DNA of 64,000 nucleotides from Symsagittifera roscoffensis (GCF_963678635.1 NC_087068.1:35037436-35101435), one strand, 5' to 3'. Counted from the stretch's first letter, positions 1 to 12,360 are shown. The notes: generated from the letters alone by a model not told the origin. Program-made: numbers and translations.

Positions 1-1729
1 TTATTTCACACAAAAAATAATTAAAAAGTTTAATTTTCTGTTCAAGTTCAACGATGGAAAATTGTTTCCCTTAAAAGCGTCGAGCAGATTCGCCACTAAT
101 TTGATTCTGGACATATTGCTGCTGAAAGCTGGAACAGAGTATCACAAAAAGTTGATAAGTGATCTTCATAAATCGGTCCAGTAGGTGCGGCAGAAAGTGC
201 ACCGATTCCATTCTGAGCTTTGCCGCAAAACACATGCGCTTAATTCGAAACTCTGAGAGGACATCAAAAAAATGCCCAAGCCAGGAAAAAAAGACCACAA
301 GTTCAAAAACAAACAGCTCGTTGATACGTACCCAGAGTATTCTACTTTGATTTGGAGTCACTTCTCTTACCAGTAAACGGACCGCAACCTGATCCCCAAA
401 AGTCTGGCTCGCAAACAGTTGAACCCATCAACCCTGCGGCTACGCCTTTGCAGTAACCGAATTTGGGAAAAAGAACTGGTAATTTTTGAGCTTAAAGGAG
501 CACTGAGTGTGATGGAAGTACTAATAAGCTCCCTTGAATTGTTAGCGACACAAATTTACGTGGAAAAAAGGAAAAAATAAATTTTAACTGGTATAACGTT
601 AACTGAAATTGATATAATAAAACGTGGATGTACTGTCCCAAATCTGGCAAAGGTTTGTCTGCACAGACCAACTAACAAAAAGTTCTACCCATTTTGCGAA
701 ACTGATAGAGATTTGTGAGAGAAAATTAGAGAGAACATGTCGGGTGGACCATCAATTGTGTTTACGCGAAAAGCTGTTGTGGACGAATTTTTTATCAGGA
801 ATTCAATAAATATCTGCAAATCAAGCGTTGGAATCGACGAGCCCGCTCTATCCCTTTTCAATGTGACAAGATATGCCAACAGGATTGTACACAAGATGAG
901 AGTTTGATTCCGATATGCAAAAATTCAAGGCTAGACATAACCAATCTCGCAATTTCGAGAAGATGGTCATGTCTTTCTACCAAGAAACAAGACCAGAGTG
1001 CAGAACTGAGAGTTTCAACATATCTGGAAATCAAAATAAAATCGGCTGTTTCAATAAAGATGGATATTGCAATCACTGCAAAACAGTGTTTGAATAGGAT
1101 GCTATTACCACTTCTGTCCCTGTCAGATGACTCGTCTCTCATTGAGCGATGAAGATATCGAGAGAGGAAACAAAAGAAGAGAGATGGATCACTTGAGACG
1201 GGACATATCGAAGAGATGTGGGAAGGTGAGAGTTGGCAAAACTTCAAAACGAACGAAAAAGCTAAGAATCATATCCGATCCAACATTCCCTACAAAAGAC
1301 TTCTCTCTACTGAATCTTTATTGGAAAAAATAGGAGATGGATCCCTTTATGGCTATTTATTTGAAAAACTGCAAATCAATTTCGCGGCCTTCTCACAATA
1401 AGAGCAGGATCATACCTCGTGCTACCTGAAACACTCACCGCTGCTTATACTCTGCCCAGAAAAATCAACACTAAAGATGACAACCGCTGCTTGCTATACT
1501 TCTTTGTTGCAGCATATCACAATGCGAACGAACCGACCATCTAACCCACATCAAAACATAGAAAACTAATGGGGAATACAAAAAGCCATTGGTTCTGATG
1601 TATATGAACAGATTTGAAAGGCTGAACAGTTGTCAAATCAACGTCTTTTTTTAAGCAAAGTCTACTTACCTTTTAAGAATCTGTTTACCTTCTCATTAGT
1701 TTTTTTCTTTTATTCAAAGCCCTTTTTTA
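1..1729 (+). pseudogene. Chimeric PolB relic, tandem unit 1
   Basis: This is a decayed protein-primed DNA polymerase relic built from two PolB families. In order it shows a type 2 exonuclease I stretch near 345-460 (Phe-Glu-Ser followed by PVNGPQPD), a type 1 middle region at about 590-1330 (LGCTVPNLAKVCLH-like, then DEDIERGNKRRE), and a type 2 N-terminal stretch at 1360-1560 that belongs to the next cycle. Every frame is broken by many stops and indels. The starting sequence (ttatttcaca) recurs at 1730, which makes this one unit of a roughly 1.7-kb tandem repeat. Homology is read from the better-preserved type 1 PolB at 15972-20307 in the same window. No function remains. Confidence 0.75.
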
Positions 1730-3430
1730 TTTCACACAAAAAATAATTAAAAAGTTTAATTTTCTAATCAAGTTCATCGATGGAAAATTGTTTCCCTTAA
1801 GAGCGTCGAGCAGATTCGCCACTAATTTGATTCTGGACATATTGCTGCTGAAAGCTAGAACAGAGTATCACTAAAAGTTGATAAGTGATCTTCATAAATT
1901 GGTCCAGTACGTGCGGCACAAAGAGCACCGATTCCAATCTGAGCTTTGCCGCAAAACACATGCGCTTTATTCGAAACTCTGAGAAGACATCAAAAACAAT
2001 GCCCAAGCCAGAAAAAGATGACCACAAGTTCTAAAACGAACAGCTCGTTGATACTTACCCAGAGTAATCTACTTTGATTCGGAAACACTGCTCTTACCAG
2101 TATACGGACCGCAACCTGACCCCCAAAAGTCTAGCTCGCAATTAATTGAATCCATCAACCGTGCGGTTATGCCTTTGCAGTAACCGAACTTGGGAAAAAG
2201 AACTGGTAATGTTTGAGCTTAAAGGAGCACTGAGTGTGATGGAAGTACTAATAAGATCCCTTGTATCGTTAGCGAGACAAACTTACGTGGAAAAACGAAA
2301 TAATAAATTTTAACTGGTATAACGTTAACTGAAATTGATATGTTATTTGTTAAAACTTGGATCAATCGCACAAATCAACCAACAAAAACTTCTACCCATT
2401 TTGCGAAGGTGATAGAGATTTGTGAGAGATAAATAGAAAGGATATGATGGGTGGACTATCAATTGTGTTTAAGCGAAAAGCTGTTGTGGACGAAAACTTT
2501 ATCAGGGATTTATTAAATATCCGCAAATCAATCGTTGGAATTGACGAGCCCGCTCTATCCCTATTCAATGTGACAAAATATGCCAAAAGGATTGTACACA
2601 AGATGAGAGTTTGATTCCGATAAGCAAAATTTCAATGATAGACATATCTCGCATTTTTGAGAAGATGGTCATGTCTTTCTACCAAGAAACCAGACCAGAA
2701 TGCAGAATTGAGAATTTCCACATATCTGAAAATAAAAACGAAATCGACCGTTCCAATGTAGATGGATAATGCGATCACTGCAAAACAGTGTTTGAATAGG
2801 ATGCTATTACCACTTCTGTCCCTGTCAGGAGACTCTTCTCTCATTGAGCGATGAAGATATCGAGAGAGGAAACAAAAGGAGAGAGATTGATCACTTGAGA
2901 CGGGACATATCGAAGAGATGGGGGGACGTGAGTGGTGGCAAAACTTCAAAACGAATGAAAAAGTTAAGAATCATATCCGATCCAACTTACCCCTCAAAAA
3001 ATTTCTCTCTACTGAATCTTTATTCAAAAAAATGAGAGATGGATCCCTTTGTGGCTATTGATTTGAAAAACTGCAAATCAGTTTTGCGGCCTTCTCACAA
3101 TAAGAGCAGGATCATACCTCGTGCTACCTGAAACACTCACCGCTGCTTATACTCTGCCCAGAAAAATCAACACTAAAGATGACAACCGCTGCTTGCTATA
3201 CTTCTTTGTTGCAGCATATCACAATGCGAACGAACCGACCATCTAACCCACATCAAGACATAGAAAACTAATGAGGAATACAAAAAGCCATTGGTTCTGA
3301 TGGATATGAACAGATTTGAAAGGCTGAACAGTTGTCAAATCAACATCTTTCTTTAAGCAAAGTCTATTTACCTTTTAAGAATCTGTTTACCTTCTCATTA
3401 GTTTTTTTTTTCATTTATTCAAAGCCTTTT
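1730..3430 (+). pseudogene. Chimeric PolB relic, tandem unit 2
   Basis: This is the second copy of the 1.7-kb chimeric unit, roughly 90 percent similar to 1-1729 by eye and with different indels. It has the same order of parts: type 2 exonuclease I stretch near 2065-2170, type 1 fingers/palm approach at 2330-3040 (DEDIERGNKRREIDHLRRD), then a jump at about 3050 into the type 2 N-terminal region (FEKLQISFAAFSQ). The type 1 to type 2 junction is at the same codon as in unit 1, so the fusion came before the duplication. All frames are interrupted. Confidence 0.72.
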
Positions 3431-3955
3431 TAATTCACATAAAAAATAATTAAAAAGTTTAATTTTCTGTTCAAGTTCAACGATGGAATATTGTTTCCCT
3501 TAAGAGCGTCGAGTGTTATCCCTTAAGTGTTGATAAGTGAACTTCAGAAACTGGTCCAGTACGTGCGGCACAAAGTGCACCGATCCCATTCTGAGCTTTG
3601 CCACAAATGTTTCAACACATGCGCTTTATTCGAAGCTCTGAGAATACATCAAAAACAATGCCCAAATTCTAAAACAAACAGCTCGTTGATACGTACCCAG
3701 ATAAACCTACTTTGATTTGGAAACACTGCTCTTACCAGTATATGGACCGCAACCTGATCCTCAAAAGTCTAGCTCGCAAACAATTGAATCCATCAACCGT
3801 GCGGCTACGCCTTTGCAGTAACCGAACTTGGGAATATATAACTGGTAAAGTTTGAATTTAAAAGAGGATGAGTGTGATGGAAGTGCTAATAAGCTCCCTT
3901 GTACAAATTTACGTGGAAAAAGGATATTTTAATTTTTAACTAGAATAACGTGCAA
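3431..3955 (+). pseudogene. Chimeric PolB relic, unit 3 (5-prime part)
   Basis: The third unit starts like units 1 and 2 and keeps the type 2 exonuclease I area (about 3710-3830, Phe-Glu near YGPQPDPQKSS). Near 3950 it breaks into different sequence. An almost identical break is seen at 53280, so the rearranged form also exists on the other side of element A. Not functional. Confidence 0.65.
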
Positions 3956-4785
3956 GAAACGGGAAGATGCTATGAGTTAATGGGAAGATGCTATGGTTTC
4001 ATTATATAAAAACGTACACAAACAAAAACGGAAACGTCAAAAAATTCTATAAAAATCTGAGATATATTGATTCGTATAGCTTCATGCTAGCACCGCTGGC
4101 AAATCTAGTCGATAGTTGACCCAACAAAAAGTATTTTCTGCAGAAGAACCAATTTTGAAAAACTCGGCCACTACCCTGAAAACGTCAGTATGTAGAAAAG
4201 GCATTCACCCAACTCATACTTCAACTCCTTTGAAAATTTCCGATAAAATCAACCTTCTCCGCGAGCAATGTGGAAAAATAGTCTAAGAGTAGGGGATATG
4301 AGTGTTACAGGGAGCGAGTACAACGTGCCCTATAAATTTTCCTTGAACTGTGCTTGACTACAGACGTGATATTATATGCTTCCAATTTCGAAGCTTTTTG
4401 TGTAGTTTGCTTTCAAACTTACGGTCTGGATTCCCCCTGTTACTTCACGGCAACTAACTTTTCCGGGGACGCCTTTCTAGAAATTTGTGAGCCCGACCTA
4501 AAATCTGAAAATCTGGACCTTGTGCAGCGACTGATGCGAGCAGGCATGTCGTTGGTCAACGAGCGCCAATTCTACAAAGCAAACAAAAAGCATTTCGATG
4601 ACTTTTCGCCCTCAGAACCATCAAGGCACATCCTCAATTTTGACGCAAACAGTTTGTACGGGGGATAATCAATACTGCCCTTTGCCATCAATTGATTTTT
4701 CAAGAGTTGAAGAAAGACTGAAGAATTACTGCTCACCAGCGGAGTAGGGTTATATAGTTGATGTCAATGTGACCCTACCCTTAGA
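3956..4785 (+). pseudogene. Type 2 PolB relic: exonuclease III area to palm motif A
   Basis: This is a fragment of a second kind of protein-primed PolB, distinct from the Maverick PolB at 15972-20307. Visible landmarks are LRYIDSYSFMLAPLANLVDS at about 4048-4110, the late exonuclease motif of PF03175-type polymerases, then an open stretch 4354-4668. That stretch has the pattern VILYASNFEAFC, YGLDSPCYFTA, RAGMSLVNERQFYKANKKH and finally DANSLYG, which is palm motif A with its catalytic Asp. After it comes LPSIDFSRVEERL in another frame. The 4354-4668 stretch is the longest open part of type 2 outside the repeat array. The family assignment is from motif spacing and is good; the host element of this polymerase is unknown. 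Confidence 0.7.
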
Positions 4786-5605
4786 GCTTCATGACCTTTT
4801 CACTGATAAACATCTTGCTCCCTCTCGTGAAATTTTGGACATCATTTTGTGACTTAATTGTTCCCGATGAACTGAAAGCAAAGTTCGCTAATTTCCCTCC
4901 AGTTTTCAAAAACACTGAAGTTGGACAAAAAGACACTGGGGAAAATAAGCAAAATTATGCCATTGAAAATGATCTTCTCAAGCATCCCCCGCGAATGCTA
5001 ATATCTAGTTTTAAACTGGAAAATGATTCCCACAATCTTCCTCTCTTCATTTCTATATAGGACTTGACTTAGAGTGTTTAAAATTTACGTTATACCGTAC
5101 GTTATCTCCCTCAAAAATGCTTCAAAAAATTTGTTCATTCAGTTGTAGATGCTAGAAGGGAAGGAGATGAAAACACTTTATCCGGTGTTGTTGCAGAGAC
5201 TACGAAACTCTTAGGTAATTCATCCTACGGTTACCATATAATGGATAGATCGAGACATACGATCACAATGTATTTGAATGATGAGAAAACAAACAAAGCA
5301 ATTAATGAACAATTCTTCAAACGATTGAACACTTTTCAGAAAGACTTGTACGAGATTGAGTTACTAAAGTCAACAATAGCGCACAAAGAACCTATAATAG
5401 TAGGATTTTTCCTTCTGTAATTTGCTTGAGCCGTACTACGTTTTTTGAAACGTTCTGTGATGTAACAAAATTGAGGAATTTAAACAGGACATTGATTCGC
5501 TGTATTTAACTCTTGCTGAAGAAAATTTGAATGATTGTATTTGTCCGGAGAAAAAATTGACAGGGAAAAATTAAGACAAATTGATTGAAGAACTTCATTT
5601 AGAGC
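4786..5605 (+). pseudogene. Type 1 PolB relic: C-terminal half
   Basis: This resumes type 1 Maverick PolB at the residues equivalent to VVPDELKSKFANFPP of the copy at 16821-18047. It continues through LLKHPPRMLISSFKLEN (about 4975-5025), the palm motif B region KLLGNSSYGYHIMDRS (about 5200-5250) and motif C DIDSLYL (about 5490-5510; Ile replaces the usual Thr of DTDS). It ends at LIEELHLEHI near 5605, where it is cut against unrelated sequence that at 50998 follows a Maverick terminus. Several stops and frame changes are present. Confidence 0.72.
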
Positions 5606-6186
5606 ATATTTAACAATGTATCTGCAACTATCAACATATCTAATTTGCAAAAATTTTCGTTTTCTAAATTACTATCTCAATTTTCAACTGAATCATATAG
5701 TTTCGAGCTTCATTTTCTGAACCTTTATATTCTATTTTTCTACTTTTTATTATACCCATTTGAGCAGACTAACACCAAAAAAAAACTGTTTACCAGTTAA
5801 AATAAGTCAAAAAAAGTTTGGGGCTCAGTCGGAATCTTTCTGAGTTTTGAATTTCGTAATTTAGTTCTGAAATGTTAATTGAAGATCTGAACCTGTCCCA
5901 AAAAATATGCCAAATTTTGAAAAAAAATGATTACTACCCCTCAAAGTTAACGGCGAAAGTTTGAGGATGTAAATGAATCAGTTTTTCTATATACAAAACC
6001 CTTGCACTTGAAGGTGATGAGATCTATAGAGTTGTCATAAACTTGTTTATAGAGTTTTCATCTATAGAGTTGTTAGCGGCAAAGTATAACTGTTCCATAA
6101 CTCTACGGAGTACAACTCTACGTTTATGGCTTCTACTTGTCTTTAATCGCAAAACTATTAGTTTTTAGTCCAGGTCAATTCTCATT
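5606..6186. other. Relic non-coding segment upstream of type 2 PolB
   Basis: I see no coding potential here. It matches 50998-51610 with scattered differences, so it is the 5-prime flank of the type 2 PolB relic. A short inverted-repeat cluster built from ctatagagttgt and tttatagagtt lies at 6028-6080. Confidence 0.6.
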
Positions 6187-7480
6187 TTGCTTCTTCGAAA
6201 CCAGTTTGACTTCAATCTTGAAACTTTCATGAATTACTCAGCTAACTTCAACAAACAATGCAGAACTCTACTTCTATCGCTACACTTGTTCCTTGCCAGC
6301 AGTGCGGAAAATTTTGAGCTCTTAAGGATTTTGAAAAGACATGAGCAAGAAGTTCACAAGATTATTCATTCACATCCTCCACAAACTGTATACAGTGATT
6401 GTCTCGAATCTTTTCAGAGTTTGTCGGAAGCCTGAGAGCACGTTGAGCTGGCATATGACATGACTTCCAGTAGTAATTGGGTCTATTGCCATAAAATATT
6501 TCACACTGGGAAAAGCTATCAATGTCATCTGCTGAACGAGCACACATTACCCGTTTGGGACGGCATTGAGACGACTAATTCCGCTGAAACAACGAAAAAT
6601 GAGATCAGAGGGGAATTGCGCCGATAATAACTGAAAGTTGATTTGAATTCGTCTGAAAGGAGGAAATAGACGCTCTTTTACTGAAAAGGGTCAAAGGGGG
6701 CTCGAACAAAGAACAATTCCATATGGAAATGGGGAAGATCAAAACTCCTTCTGTGCAAGACGGGGTCACTGGAAACTATGAAAAGACCATGCTATTTCTA
6801 AACACCAAGCCATTGACAGAATACTTGGAAGGAACAGCAGGGGACCAATATTTTGAACTGATTGAACATATGGTCAATCAAATCATTTTTTCTTTCTTCT
6901 CATGGTAGCGGATGATTTATCACTCAATTTGAAAAACTGCAAATCAATTTCGCGGCCTTCTCCAATAAGACCAGGATCATACCTCAAGCTACCTGAAGCA
7001 CTCAGCGATGCCTATACTCTGCCCAGAAATATCAACACTAAAGATGACAACCATTGCTTTCTATTCTTTTTTGTTGCAGCATATCTTAACGCGACTGAGC
7101 CGGCCCTCTAACCCACATCTAGACACAGAAAACAAAACTTCAACCTGCGATCTCGACAACGAAGGAACTGTGAAAGTTAATGGGGAATACGAAATGCCAG
7201 TGAGTCTGATGGATATCAACAGATTTGAAATCTGAACAGTTGTCAAATCAGCGTCTTTCTTTAAGCAGATTCTACTTACCTTTTAAGAATCTGTTTACCT
7301 TCTCGCTAGCTTTTTTCATTTATTCAAAGCACTTTTTTATTTCACATAAAACTAGTTATAAAGTTTGATTTTCTGTTCAAGTTGAAAGATGGCAAATTGT
7401 TTCCCTTATGAAGGTCGAGCTGATTCGCCACTAATTTGTTTCTGGACATGTTGCTGTTGAAAGCTGGGTAAGAGTATCAA
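6187..7480 (+). pseudogene. Type 2 PolB relic: zinc-finger N-terminus and N-terminal domain
   Basis: This is the 5-prime part of the type 2 polymerase gene. Near 6290-6420 are remnants of C2H2 fingers (CQQCGKF, then a second C-x2-C pair lost here but seen as CNECLEPF at about 51810). The stretch 6723-6908 (GKIKTPSVQDGVTGNYEKT, LEGTAGDQYFELIEHMV) is open. From 6900 to 7240 comes the conserved N-terminal domain with YTLPRNINTKDDNHCFLFFF and a Val-Asn-Gly-Glu-Tyr-Glu-Met-Pro-Val motif. The frame changes several times. It is paired with 51650-52640 on the other side of element A. Confidence 0.62.
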
Positions 7481-8183
7481 TAAGTGTTGATAAGTGAACT
7501 TCAGAAACTTGTCCAGTACGTGCGGCACAAAGTGCAAAGATCCCAATCTGAGCTTTTCCGCAAATGTTTCAACACATGCGCTTTATTCGAAACTCTGAGA
7601 ATACATCAAAAACAATGCCCAAGTTCTAAAACAAACAGCTCGTTGATACGTACCCAGAGTTATCTACTTTGATTTTGAGTCACTGCTCTTACCAGTATAC
7701 GGACCGCAACCTGATCCCCAAAAGTCTAGCTCACAAACAATTGAATCCATCAACCGTGCGGCTACGCCTTTGCAGTAACCGAACTTGGGAAAAAACGAAC
7801 TGGTAAAGTTCGAGCTTAAAAGAGGACTGATTGTGATGGAAATGCTAATAAGCTCCCTTGAATCGTTAGCGAGACAAATTTACGCGGAAAAAAGGAAATA
7901 TTACATTTTAATCGGTATGACGTTAACTGAAATTGATATGTTACAACTTGGATGTACTCTCCCAGGTCTGACAAATGTTTGTCTGCACAAATCAACCACT
8001 AAAAATTTCTACCCATTTTGCGAAACTGATAGAGACTTGTGAGAGAAAATTGGAGAGGATATGACGGGTGAACCATCAATTGTGTTTAAGCAAAAAGCTC
8101 TTATGGACAAAAACTTTATCGTAGAATCTCTAAATATCTGCAAAGCAATCGTTGTAACTGATACGAGCCAGCTCTTTCCCAAT
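7481..8183 (+). pseudogene. Chimeric PolB relic interrupted by element A
   Basis: This holds the type 2 exonuclease I area (about 7660-7770, FDFESLLLPVYGPQPDPQ, with D and E of motif I kept through a frame break) fused to type 1 PolB. The type 1 part includes LGCTLPGLTNVCLHKST (about 7950) and the approach to palm motif A, ending at Ser-Gln-Leu-Phe-Pro. Element A is inserted immediately after. The reading resumes at 42659 with YQDMPTGLYTRLEFD, exactly what follows in the intact order at 17640-17700. The gene was already defective when A landed, since stops lie on both sides. Confidence 0.8.
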
Positions 8184-8189
8184 TTAATG
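8184..8189. repeat. Target-site duplication of element A (left)
   Basis: TTAATG directly precedes the terminus AGTAGTAGAAG. The same six bases directly follow the right terminus at 42653-42658. A 6-bp duplication is typical of Maverick/Polinton insertion by a retroviral-type integrase. Confidence 0.9.
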
Positions 8190-8212
8190 AGTAGTAGAAG
8201 AGTGAGGGAGAG

Positions 8213-8240
8213 TGGGGGGGTGGGGGGGGGGGGGGGTTGG
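8213..8240 (+). other. G-tract at the element A tip
   Basis: This is an almost pure G run (7 G, T, then 15 G, then TTGGT) about 24 bases from the terminus. The right end has the matching C-run at 42617-42630, and the end of B has one at 32437-32457. Such tracts can form G-quadruplexes; whether they do is inference. Confidence 0.8.
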
Positions 8241-8241
8241 T

Positions 8242-8288
8242 GGGAGACTCCCATGTATTAAGATAGGGAATAGAACATCCGGTCTCCC
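8242..8288 (+). other. Terminal stem-loop of element A (left)
   Basis: GGGAGAC (8242-8248) pairs with GTCTCCC (8282-8288). The loop carries ATGTATTAAGATAGGGAATA, and a second ATGTATTAAG follows the stem. The equivalent right-end structure is 42566-42612. Other Maverick ends in this window keep the loop words but have different, still complementary, stems. Confidence 0.75.
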
Positions 8289-8431
8289 AGCTATGTATTA
8301 AGATTGGGTATAGAGTCTACAAGGTTTTGAGATAGGGAATAGGTTTCCCAATGTATTAAGATAGCAAGTTTCAGATGGTAAGATGGTAAGTTTCAGAAAA
8401 ATTTTTAGCCTATCTTACAGTGAAATTAGTC

Positions 8432-8478
8432 TGAAGACCCACATGTATTAGGATAGGGAATAGAGCATCCGGTCTTCA
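8432..8478 (+). other. Second, internal terminus-like stem-loop in the left TIR
   Basis: TGAAGACC (8432-8439) pairs perfectly with GGTCTTCA (8471-8478) around a loop with ATGTATTAGGATAGGGAAT. The whole 8427-8545 block is a diverged second copy of the terminal block 8240-8350 and has no partner in the right TIR. It may be a remnant of another Maverick end or a local duplication. Confidence 0.65.
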
Positions 8479-8559
8479 AGCTATGTATTAAGATTGGGTA
8501 TACAGTCTACAATGTATTCAGATAGGGAATACCGATGGTAAGGTTTCAGTGTGATGGTA

Positions 8560-11300
8560 AGAGAAAGAAAAACGAAAATTTTTTGGTTTTTGTTCTTTTT
8601 TTCCCAAAAACTTTGGCGCGCGTTATCTAATTGGGAACAATTAATTGTTAATAACGTGTAGAATTAAGGTTTTGTATATAGTTTTTTTGGTGCATGGTAA
8701 GTCAATGGTAAGAGTTTTTGTGCAAAAACTTTGAATTTTTATCAAATTAAAAATTTTTCGAAAAAATTCAAAACACGATAAGATTAGCTATTATTTGACC
8801 AAATTTATTAGATAATCCTACTTTCTATCTAAATGAAACATTAATTTTACTTTCTATCTAATTGAAACAATGCTGAAACCTGCAGAAACTTTGAAAAAAT
8901 TCAAATTTTTTGAGAAAAATTGCAAAAATTTTAAGTATTTGGAAAAAATTGGAAAATTTTCAAGTAATTGGAACAAACTGCAAATTTTTGGAAAAAATTG
9001 CAAAAACCTCATAATTTTGGTTAATGTATTGTTGTTTTTGATCTAATTTTAAACATACTTTTACGTATTGATTTTAAAAAAATAAGCTAAGACTGTATTT
9101 TAATTGGCATTATGTTGAGACAATTATACAAAATTTTGAATAAAAAAATAACTTTTTCCAAAATTTTTTCTCAAAATATTAAAATACAATGAAGTTTACC
9201 TTAATTTGAGCTAAATACTTGGTTATACAATGCTCTAAACACTGAAAAGAAGGTTCATAGTAGCAGAATCAATATTCAAACTTCCGGAAAACAGTGAAAT
9301 TAGTCGTAATTTTTGAGAAGGTAAAATGAAAATTAATCAAATTTACATAAAATTTTCCATTTCAAACCTTTTATTTTGGTTTTTAACTGTTTGTTTTTGT
9401 CCAGTTCAGGGATTATTTTTAGGAATCTCAATTCAAACGAACATTAAGGGCAATATTCTATGAAATTTCTATATCAAACTCCATGATTCAACTCCTCCTC
9501 ATTTTTTTCTCATTGAATTACCCAAATTTGTACAAAAATTACAACTTGTGAGAAATTTTTAATGTTAAAAATTAAAAATTTCAGATTAATGATAAAAAAT
9601 GAACAGTTTATTGCTAAAATTGTTTAAAATGGGATAAATGTTTCTTAGAAATTTATTCGATATTGGCTCAAACTCAACAAAAACTTCTTCATAACTGATG
9701 ATTATCTCTCTGTTGCTTCTGCAACATAACTTTCAAGATTTTCCGTAGAGTTTTACCATGTTTTAAAGTTATTCTTGCTTTCTGTTTAATACATGTTTTC
9801 GCTATTGAACACACTTTACATGAAAATTTAGTCAAAACTAGAGAATTTAGGAGGAAAATAGTATCAATTGAACAAACAATTTGCTGGCAGAGATGAAATT
9901 AGAACTGATACCGTATGATTATTACAATGAAAAATGTTAATATCTTCCTCAAGGTTCCCCTGTTCAGTTGCTATTGTAAACTATTTAAGCAAAAATACAC
10001 ATTTTGGGATCAATAACTAAAACTTTTCTTGCAAAATAGTTATTAACTCGCTTTTTTTCTTAATTTATGACGGAAATTTTCTGAAAAATATCCAAGTGAG
10101 AAAGAATTGGTGCTACTTAAAGCATTCAAAAACATATGTAAAAAATGAGTGTATTTTTACAATCTAAGAACAAATTAGGAGCAGCTCTATTAGTTATAAT
10201 CTGAAAATCTCAGGAAATACGCAAGAGAACCTAGTTCCTAACATCTACAATATAAAAACTTCTGAAAGAGCGAGTCTCAAAAAATTGATTTAGCAAAGCA
10301 AATCAAGGTGCAAACTGGAACAATTGTGTAAATTTCCGATTTTTATTAAGAAAAAACTCTATGTAGTAAAAATGAAGAAATGTATTGTATATAGTGTTTT
10401 ATATTCTATGTAGTATTGTGTATGTATGTAGCAAGGAAAAGTAGATCTTGAAAGCAAGTTTTCGATTTATGCTTTATGTATCTTCTTCCAAAAGATGTCG
10501 AATTGGGTTTGCTTCTCAAAAATTATCCTCAAAACATTTGATCTTTCGTATAAAGTACCTAATATATCAAATGATAACAATTTTTTCTAATGAATTGCGC
10601 ATAAATATAAGACTTTTGATAATTTTAATGTCGGATTTTTTCTCAAGATATACTTTATAAGCTAAATTTTAGTAAAATAATCTCAAATCTTCTAAGGAAT
10701 AAATTGATTTTCTATCTCAATTTACCATTTTCTCAGTTTCTGCTTCATCTACTATCTACCAAATGAATCCAATTTGAGCAAATTTTTATTTGAAAATTGA
10801 ATTTTAGATAGAAAAATGTATCGTTTCAACGAACGTTCAATAATCCAAAGCTGAAATAATACCATAAATCCTTTACTAAAAGGCTTTTAGGATTTTATCA
10901 CGCTCATAATTGTATTATGCTGTTTTAAATCTTAATTTCTATTTTAGACTAAATTTTTAGTTGGAATGATGTATATCATTATCTTGAAACTTTCAAAAAT
11001 TAGCAAAATATACATTTTTTCCAGGTCATTTATCAATTTCTTTCTGAAATCATCAAAAAATCAAAAGAAAAACATAATTTTTAATAAGTCAAACTACATT
11101 ATCTGCTTAAAAAGCTCTGCTCTATGGACACTTTTACAAGCACTAAACAAGGAAAACTTTAAAATAGTAACTACAAAAAACCTTTTAATTAGTTGATGTT
11201 TTCCAAGTATCCAAGTTTTGAAATTTTTAGGCGAATACTTAAATACTCATTAGCATATGTTATGCACTTTACTACAAATTTATCACCACAAAGTCTCCGC
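8560..11300. other. TIR interior without a supported gene
   Basis: This is AT-rich sequence with long A and T runs. It has a GCGCGCGTTATCTAATTG word at about 8617 that recurs just inside other Maverick ends (15745, 32215, 42423, 61620). Short open stretches at 10448-10660 and 10966-11196 are not kept in the right TIR copy. I see no coding signal. Confidence 0.6.
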
Positions 11301-11322
11301 AAGCTTGCAACCAAGGGAGTTT

Positions 11323-11803
11323 TTACTGTTGATTAAAAGTTTTCGGATCGAGTTCCATGGAAAGCTTCACGACGATTTGAACTCGATTTTTGCTGTCTTT
11401 AACATCAATCAAAACCTTTCAATAAAAAAATAAATTTTAGTTCAGGTAATGTAATGAAAACACTGTATAATTACTGACTAGATTTGTTACAATTGCTGAG
11501 ACTTTTCAGATTCAGTAAAAACTAATATGCATGGTAACTTCTAAGTTTTTCAAAAAAAAAACTGAAAAATTTTACCTTCTCCTGAAGTGTGTTTGGAGTC
11601 TGCTGAGCACATAATTTAATATTATGCTCAGAATGCTTCTTCTTGAAATGATTAGCGAGTTCCTCGCTGCTATAAGTATAAAAATTACAGTTAGAACACT
11701 TCAAAACACCACATGTTCTACGATGTCTTGATGCATCTTTGTGAGTGTATTCCCTGCCACATTCAAGACATGCAACTCTTTCGTTTCTATTGAGTGAAGG
11801 CAT
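11323..11803 (-). CDS. TIR zinc-finger protein, two exons, about 106 residues (left copy)
   Basis: Exon 1 is 11803-11576 and exon 2 is 11415-11323, joined by a 160-bp intron with donor GTAAAA and an AAAG acceptor; both exons are multiples of three. The protein starts MPSLNRNERVACLECGRE and has two C2H2-type units: C-x2-C-x12-H-x3-C, then CGVLKCSNCNF with HFKKKH. A short tail ends KTFNQQ. Its first part matches the N-terminus of the PolB of element B (MPALNRNAKVKCEDCGN). It therefore looks like the detached zinc-finger head of a Maverick PolB gene, kept alone inside the TIR. The left copy is intact, while the right copy (39267-39744) is frameshifted. It reads outward to the tip, behind a CCAAT array. 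DNA binding at the ends is plausible inference. Confidence 0.7.
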
Positions 11804-12019
11804 CTCAATAGTAATGTAAAATTAAATGGGAGATTTAAAATGTATCAAATTTTTAGATAAGGTGAGTTGAATAGCCTCAAAAAATGAGTAAAAGTAAAAT
11901 AAAAACAGCAAACTTATTAACCAATTGTTTTTAACGAGAAAGAAAAACAGAATGGATATGCTATTTAGCCTAGCTGAAATAAAAGTCATCCAATCTAACC
12001 ATGGAATTTTTAAAAGTAT

Positions 12020-12360
12020 CAACCAATCAGAATCGAGCATTAATTACAAGGAAACTTTTATCTTTTCTGGTATCAACCAATCAGAATTGAGCTTCAATAG
12101 TCATGTGATTTTCGACAAATTCAATGTCCACCAATCAGAATTGAGCTTCAAAAGTCATGTAATTTTCAACAAATTCAATGTCAATCTATCAGAATTGAGC
12201 TTCAAAAGTCATGAAATTTTCAAGAAATTTAATGTCAACCAATCAGAGTTGAGCTCTTCTTTTCATGAATTTTTCAACAATTTCTTTAAAATTTGTAGAT
12301 TTTGAGGATACTTTCACAAACATTATTTGTGTTAATAACCAATCAGAATGAAGTAATCAC
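12020..12360 (-). promoter_or_regulatory. CCAAT-box array upstream of the TIR zinc-finger gene (left)
   Basis: Words of the form accaatcagaattgagctt recur about every 50-57 bases (near 12024, 12073, 12129, a degenerate one near 12182, 12238 and 12340). CCAATCAG is the classical NF-Y target. The array lies upstream of the minus-strand gene at 11803. The open frame across it (11925-12305) is a by-product of the repeat. Confidence 0.6.

Noticed and set aside
11925-12305. A 126-residue open frame with Asn-Gln-Ser-Glu-Leu-Ser repeats (mirror at 38733-39167)
   Set aside because: It is the translation of the CCAAT-box array; repeat units are multiples of about 50-57 bases, the frame has no conserved start and the CCAAT words explain it.
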